Source: Chrysopilus asiliformis (Eukaryota; Arthropoda; Insecta; Diptera; Rhagionidae). Taken from it: DNA of 64,000 bases. Of the stretch, positions 58,781-64,000 are shown one piece after another (the stretch's first letter is position 1; each line of letters starts with the position of its first letter). The position numbers and the translations under genes are program-made. The notes under the pieces are model-generated. The model did not search any database, was not told where the DNA came from, and saw only the letters and a list, made by a program, of their open reading frames with translations. The DNA is taken from the NCBI GenBank assembly GCA_964034945.1, contig OZ035962.1:25479030-25543029 (forward strand), in the 5' to 3' direction.

Positions 58781-59036
58781 TTAGATTATGACATAACTCT
58801 AATGCGGCTCTACTTCTGCTGGATTGGGCAAATACCAAAAATATCAGTTGTAACCAACACAAAACTTTCCTCTGCAATATTTAGTTCCAAAACCGTTAAA
58901 GATACGTAAAAACCGTTAAAGGGAAAAATACAGGAAATCTTAATTTCTTTTCATATGATTTTATTTTCTGAAAAGCGCATAGTTTTTAAATTCAGAGATA
59001 CGTAAAATTCGTTATAGCAAAAAAATGTGAAAAACC

Positions 59037-60094
59037 TTAACCCTTTCAGTCACCACTTACACTATAGTGTAGGGGAGACCGGGATTGGTTGTCACACGGG
59101 TTGGTTGTCACAGCGGCCATAACAGAAAACTGAGCGAACGAATGAGTTTATTAATCGGCGTCGAATGAGTGCTATAGCAACACTTCTCTACCTACTTCAC
59201 TTCAGCCTGCTCTAAAATGCAGTGACGTAGATATATGCAATTGTTTTTTTTTGGACAGCGAAAGTAATTTTTTGTGCATCTGTGTCGAGTCTCGTAAGCA
59301 TAATTAAATAATACATAGTAATATACCTTTTCGTGTATTTATGATATTAAATATGTGTTTCATGATATTGTTATATGATTTTTCAAATAAACATTGATTG
59401 AACTTTATTTTGGGAGGTTATGTACAAAAATGTGTTTTGGGGCAGGTTGTCTCAGGTTGACTGGGGTTGGTAGTCTCATATAATTCTATTAGGTTAGGTA
59501 TTTTGAATTAAAAAATATTACGTCCAAAGAAATTATAGACTGACTATGATTATATTTTTGTTAGTTTCGTTATTGTTTTTTATTATGAATTATGCATTTT
59601 TTTATTATTATTATGAATAAAAATTTTGGTTATTGTTTTTTATTAAGAAGAAGACATTTTTCGTTCTTTTCTTGGGTAAAATTAATTACATACAACATTT
59701 TACCTTTAATAAAGATACTCATTTGATTTAAATAAGTATTTATTTTTATATTCCCCCTTTAATTTGCTATGTGACTACCTACCCCAGACACTGTGACAAC
59801 CTGCCCCTGACACGGGGTTAAAAGTCACACTTTTATTTTTTCAAAAAAATTATAATATTCCCTCAATAGATAATGCTAGAGAAAAAGTGTTTATTTATTT
59901 TTAAACTAAAATGAGTATATTATCTACTGATATATAAATATCACTGCTAAACATGGCCACTAAAAATGCAAAAGAACAAAAAGTGTGACAACCAACCCCG
60001 GTCTCCCCTACACACTTTTCAGAAGCCATAACTCATAACTTGACTTGGTAGAAAGTGTGTACACTATAGTGTACGTGGTGACTGAAAGGGTTAA
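59037..60094. mobile_element. TTAA-flanked MITE (~120 bp) split by another element
   Basis: TTAACCCTTTCAGTCACCAC on the left and GTGGTGACTGAAAGGGTTAA on the right are inverted and start with TTAA, as for piggyBac-type MITEs. TACACTATAGTGTA occurs near both ends. Without the insertion at 59072-60008 and one TA, only about 119 bp remain. Confidence 0.8.
59072..60008. mobile_element. GGGGAGACCGGG element (937 bp)
   Basis: The termini are GGGGAGACCGGGATTGGTTG and CAACCCCGGTCTCCCC, flanked by TA (59070-59071 and 60009-60010). Short motifs related to GGTTGTCAC / GTGACAACC recur inside (near 59085, 59100, 59449, 59790). No long frame is present. Confidence 0.82.
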
Positions 60095-60214
60095 TTGCAT
60101 TTGTGACACAATTTTGATTTTTTGAGTAAAAAGTTGGACTACAGTGGACGTAATTTAGGAAAAATTAAAATTTTTGATTTTTTTTTTTTTGTTTTAAATG
60201 AATACTAATAGCTT

Positions 60215-60660
60215 AAACATCATTAATAATCAAAAAAATCAACTATTTTGTTTTAGAAAGTCAACTTTTTTTGTTTAAAAATTCAATTTTTTTGGTTAGT
60301 AATTCAACTTTTTTGGTTTAAAAATTCAACTTTTTTGGTTTACAAATTCAATTTTTTGGGTTTAGAAATTCGAATTATTTGGTATAAAAATTCAATTTTT
60401 AATTGTTTAAATTCAACTACTTTGCTTAACAATTTAACTTTCTCGACTAAAAAATCAAATTTTTTGGTGTTAAAAACTGAACTATTTTGGTTTAAAAGTT
60501 CAACTTTTTTGGTTTAAAAATTCGACTAAAAAGATGAAAATTTAAATTTAAGAAAGTCTTTGGGATTTCATTATTTACAAAATCTAAACTTTCTGGCTTA
60601 AAATTTATACGCAATTTAATTGGACTAAAAAGTTTAAAAATTCAACTCCAAATTTCCACT
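60215..60660. repeat. T-rich tandem repeat, ~22-bp unit
   Basis: About fifteen degenerate units of the form TTTTTTGGTTTAAAAATTCAAC, best conserved at 60255-60350 and decaying to the right. Confidence 0.8.
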
Positions 60661-61313
60661 GTGCAGTTCGGTTTGAGTCTTCGGTGAATTTTTGTAAGAA
60701 ATTTAAGATTCTCATCCCTCTTAAAGTTTTTTCGAAATTTTTTCGCTCTCTAAAAACTAATGTCTCGAAAATTCAATATTTTTTTTTACCAGTAATATTA
60801 TTTCCTGGCCAGACCTTGAGCTGTTAATTTTTCTCTTGTATAATCTTAGCATTTGAAAGCTTTAATAATTAGATCCATCACATTTTCATTTTTTTTTTGT
60901 TCTCAGAACATAAATTCTTGATTCGCATTTTTTGCCATCATTTATTATTCGATGCGTATAAAATGTACTGCCGTTAAAAAATATTATACAAATCTCCCCT
61001 TGAGAATTTTACCATTCAATAGTATCCTTTACATTGAAAAATATAACGAATCCTTCCAGGAAATTTTACCCAAATCCCTTCCCAATAATCGTTGCCCCAC
61101 GACAAGCGCTTAAAAGGCAAGAAAAACTTTTTCAATTTAAATTGCTTAAGCTACCGAAAAGAAGTCAACGAAAAACATCACAAACACGCAAAAGCCATAA
61201 CAATGAAATTTAATAAAGGAAGACAATATTTAACAAATATTTTCAATCGCACTGGAAATTCTTCTTTATCATGTCTAAACTGCATTAAAATTAGGATAAA
61301 CATTGTTTAATGG

Positions 61314-61770
61314 TAGGATGACCATATTTTTTGTGTGAACCCGGGACATATTACTCCGGGCGTGGGGAGTGGGAGTGTCAGGAAATTTTTAATACTACGA
61401 TAATAATCGTGAAAACTTTGAAAACCAGATCAGAGGGAAGAGCGTATGTTTCAATTTTTGTTTTTGATTGTATAAAAGATACAACAAAAATTGCGCCGCA
61501 GACAAATCTTATAAAAACAAGCATCCCACAACTGAATATTATTTAACAAAATGCCTCGCAGGTGATTGTTTTAGAGAAAATGTGCAAAAGGCAGTAATTC
61601 ATGAAAAAACTGCGTCGCAGGCGAAAATTTTTGGGTTTCGAGATCAATTTTCTGTAGTGTATAAGAAATTACTAGACTATATGGGATATTTTTGGAACAA
61701 AAGTTTGATCGGAAAAATGTGCCTAAATCCGGGACTGTCCAGGCCATTCCAGGACGTATGGTCACCCTAT
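61314..61770. mobile_element. TAGGGTGACCATA-family element, reverse orientation
   Basis: It runs from TAGGATGACCATATTTTTTG to GACGTATGGTCACCCTA. Inside are ATTGCGCCGCAGACAAATC, CTGCGTCGCAGGCGAAAATT and CCTAAATCCGGGACTGTCC, the family motifs read in reverse. The open frames here cross the element and are not genes. Confidence 0.8.
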
Positions 61771-64000
61771 TCAATGGTGAAAGTTGCATGCCAACTACAC
61801 GAAGAATCTCAATTATTTTAATTGTCAATTCACGATTTTCCTTTTCATAATGAAAGTGCTGTGAATTTAAGTTAAATAACCTGTAAGGTTCCTCCTCACG
61901 AAAGGCGCATAATTACTTAAGTCTATAGTCTTTAGGAAACAACGAAGCACAAGAACGACGCCATCCAGAAATGCAACAACGTTACAAACAATCCCTTCAA
62001 CAGCACTTACCTCACTATGGTTTTGTTAAATTCACTAATTGCATGCCATAAATTCTGATTGCATAGAAAATTAGAAATCTTTTGGATAATATTTACTAAC
62101 ACTTCATCAACATTCAAACACATTTTAATTTCTATCATCGCATAAGCGTTGCCATCATCGAGTGCCATTTAAGAAATTGCTTTAAATTATGATGGAATTT
62201 TCACCTGATTATGTTGAAAAGTGCAGCAACTTTGTTTTCTCATTTTCCTTTTTTTTTTGTTAATACATAATTTAATATGAAAAGCTACCAAGTCATATTA
62301 GAAAATTGATAAAATTTGTTATTTCTATGATCCTGTGATTGGAAACTATTTAAGGATGTGGTCGGTTAATGGCTTTTCTCCGTCAATATGTCGATAACAG
62401 ATTTGAATAATAATGGTATTTTTCTTCTTTTCTCCTTGACCATATTTATTTAATTTTTGCATACAAAAACATCCTGGGATCAAAATTATGAAGGTAGGAA
62501 ACGGCAATTTATGACTATGTGCCGCAGGCGAATGTGGTAAGCATACTTCGTCCACTAATATCTACCCCTCCCCTGCCTGTTAACTGTTCTGTGTAAACCC
62601 CCCATCTGCTATGTCCTGCAATTCTAAAGGATTTGGATCCGGCTCTCGACGTTACAGACATTAGCCTTTAAGGAAAGTTTTTGCCAACAGACAAAAAAGT
62701 CTCCATCAATCGGGCAGCTGAGATTGTGCAAATGTGGAGATGGCAATAAAAAACTCGAAAAAAAAAATTTTTATTTTTTGTATTTTAATGTTCAAAATTT
62801 GTGAAATTTCTAGATTTGAAGAGCTAGAATTTGGTTTGCTAGCGTATATTATAAGATTCGAAAAATTTCTCCAAAATTTTACAATTTCAGTCACACGAAT
62901 GAGGAATTAAGTAATTTATTATCACACGATAATAAATTTACATATTTAAGTGCTCTTAAATTTTATCAATGTAAAATACCTCTTCTATCACACTTTTAAT
63001 AAATACAATTTTTATATTTCTTAATTGTATAGCCGTTTAAAAAAAACAACAAAACGATGCTACGACGCCACAGTGGCCGACGCGACGTCTCCCAGATGCG
63101 ACTTACCAAGTCCTTAAGAAGACAAATTTTTGTCTTAGATAAACAAACGTTACACCAGGCCATATCGGTAGACCACAAAGTTTTCTAATTAAATTTCCGA
63201 AAGTTTTTAAGATTTTTGCACCAAAAATAATTGTACACACCCAACTTAAAGATAAATTCGCGGCAGAGACGCCATAACCACCCCAAATAAACGGAGCCGC
63301 TAGCTCTTCCGGGATGGAGTCCTTAAAACTGAAGAAGGCTGCATCATTCGCGACGGAAATTGGCAAGGGTTTTGGAAGGCGAATACAACAGATGTGTGTA
63401 CGATGCTAAATTAAGGGTGGTTGTGGAATGTTGAATGGGGGAATGGTCGCGTATGTAAAGTGTGTGGAAAAAACATCAAAATTGTCAGCCAAGTTCATGT
63501 AGCGTGAAAATCTGGTGAATTGTGTGAATGCTTGGGCTGATTTCATATTCCAAGGAATATCATAAACATCCGCAAACAGCGTGTTTTGTGGTAAATTTGA
63601 AATTTAAATTACTTTGTTAACTTGATTAAGAAAATTAAAATGTCGTGTCGGGTTACTAAAATATACAGCGGCTTTTACAATTTTACAACATTTGAACCGA
63701 ACCGAGAATGTTATAAAAATGAATCCTTGTCGCTGAATTCATGCCAGGGACACACACACACACACAAATTATATGTACAAGCAAGCATAGATGACATGAG
63801 AATGCGTGCAGGTTTTTCATATGCAAATAATTGCAAGCAAATTGTTGGTCTCGTATCTTGGCAGGTAACAAGGATTTTTCATGTGGAGTAGTCGTAAGTT
63901 GGGAAGTCTCGCCATTACGGTATGGTAAAGTTGACTTTTAAATCACAATTGTGAATCCAGTTTTATGCTTTCGTGTTTCATAATCATAGAATCTTAATAA

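Larger units (their letters stand above)
58134..64000 (-). other. 5' intron or flank of gene B
   Basis: The phase 1 acceptor at 58134-58135 means that at least one upstream exon exists, but I find none here. The region has family elements (58337, 61314), a nested TTAA element (59037-60094) and a T-rich tandem repeat (60215-60660). From 61800 to 64000 only AT-rich DNA and an (AC) run near 63752 are seen; an 87-codon minus frame at 63366-63103 has no recognisable family feature. Confidence 0.5.

Noticed and set aside
63103..63366. 87-codon minus frame upstream of gene B as a possible 5' exon
   Set aside because: No signal peptide, EGF or other domain; it does not connect in phase to the exon at 58133 by any clear donor I could identify.

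Overview
The window is AT-rich eukaryotic, almost certainly arthropod and most likely insect, genomic DNA. The real genes have long introns with GT-AG junctions that keep the reading frame, coding makes up roughly a tenth of the sequence, and the introns and intergenic DNA are packed with short inverted-repeat transposons. A fly-like (dipteran) origin is my guess from the character of the repeats and is not proven.

Two genes are present, both partial at their 5' ends and pointing toward each other. Gene A lies on the + strand; eleven exons from 869 to 38836 join in frame to give 1003 residues. It encodes a secreted/extracellular-matrix type protein: a long, very basic, low-complexity region; a sushi (CCP) domain; six EGF-like domains, mostly calcium-binding; a second sushi domain; two HYR domains; then a stop. 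Gene B lies on the - strand; six exons from 58133 down to 52644 join in frame to give 1356 residues. It has 23 EGF-like domains in one 2952-nt exon, two sushi domains, two HYR domains and a short C-terminal extension. The HYR parts of A and B align well, so they are diverged paralogues. The EGF-sushi-HYR plan resembles the Drosophila faulty attraction (frac)-type matrix proteins and, more distantly, SRPX/SVEP1-type proteins; I assign no gene symbol.

Layout: 1-868, intron with a repeat end; 869-5119, gene A exons 1-2 (basic region); 5120-13215, repeat-bearing intron; 13216-24264, gene A exons 3-7 (sushi and EGF domains), with an 784-bp inverted-repeat element and a piggyBac remnant in the introns; 24265-36557, a 12-kb intron rich in nested transposons; 36558-38836, gene A exons 8-11; 38837-52643, about 13.8 kb between the two stop codons, only repeats recognised; 52644-58133, gene B; 58134-64000, 5' intron or flank of gene B with nested elements and no further exon recognised.

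The repeat landscape is the other main content. Three families share termini of the form CAC-(N)-GAAAAAT and 2-bp target duplications. A TTAA-flanked piggyBac remnant and a TTAA MITE are present. One large family begins TAGGGTGACCATA and carries a repeated GC-rich CGCCTGCGGCGCA motif. There are several long palindromes and minisatellites. Nested insertions give clean empty-site comparisons. The most testable biological idea is that exons 5-7 of gene A, flanked by inverted, nearly identical ~785-bp elements, could be back-spliced into an in-frame 564-nt circular RNA.
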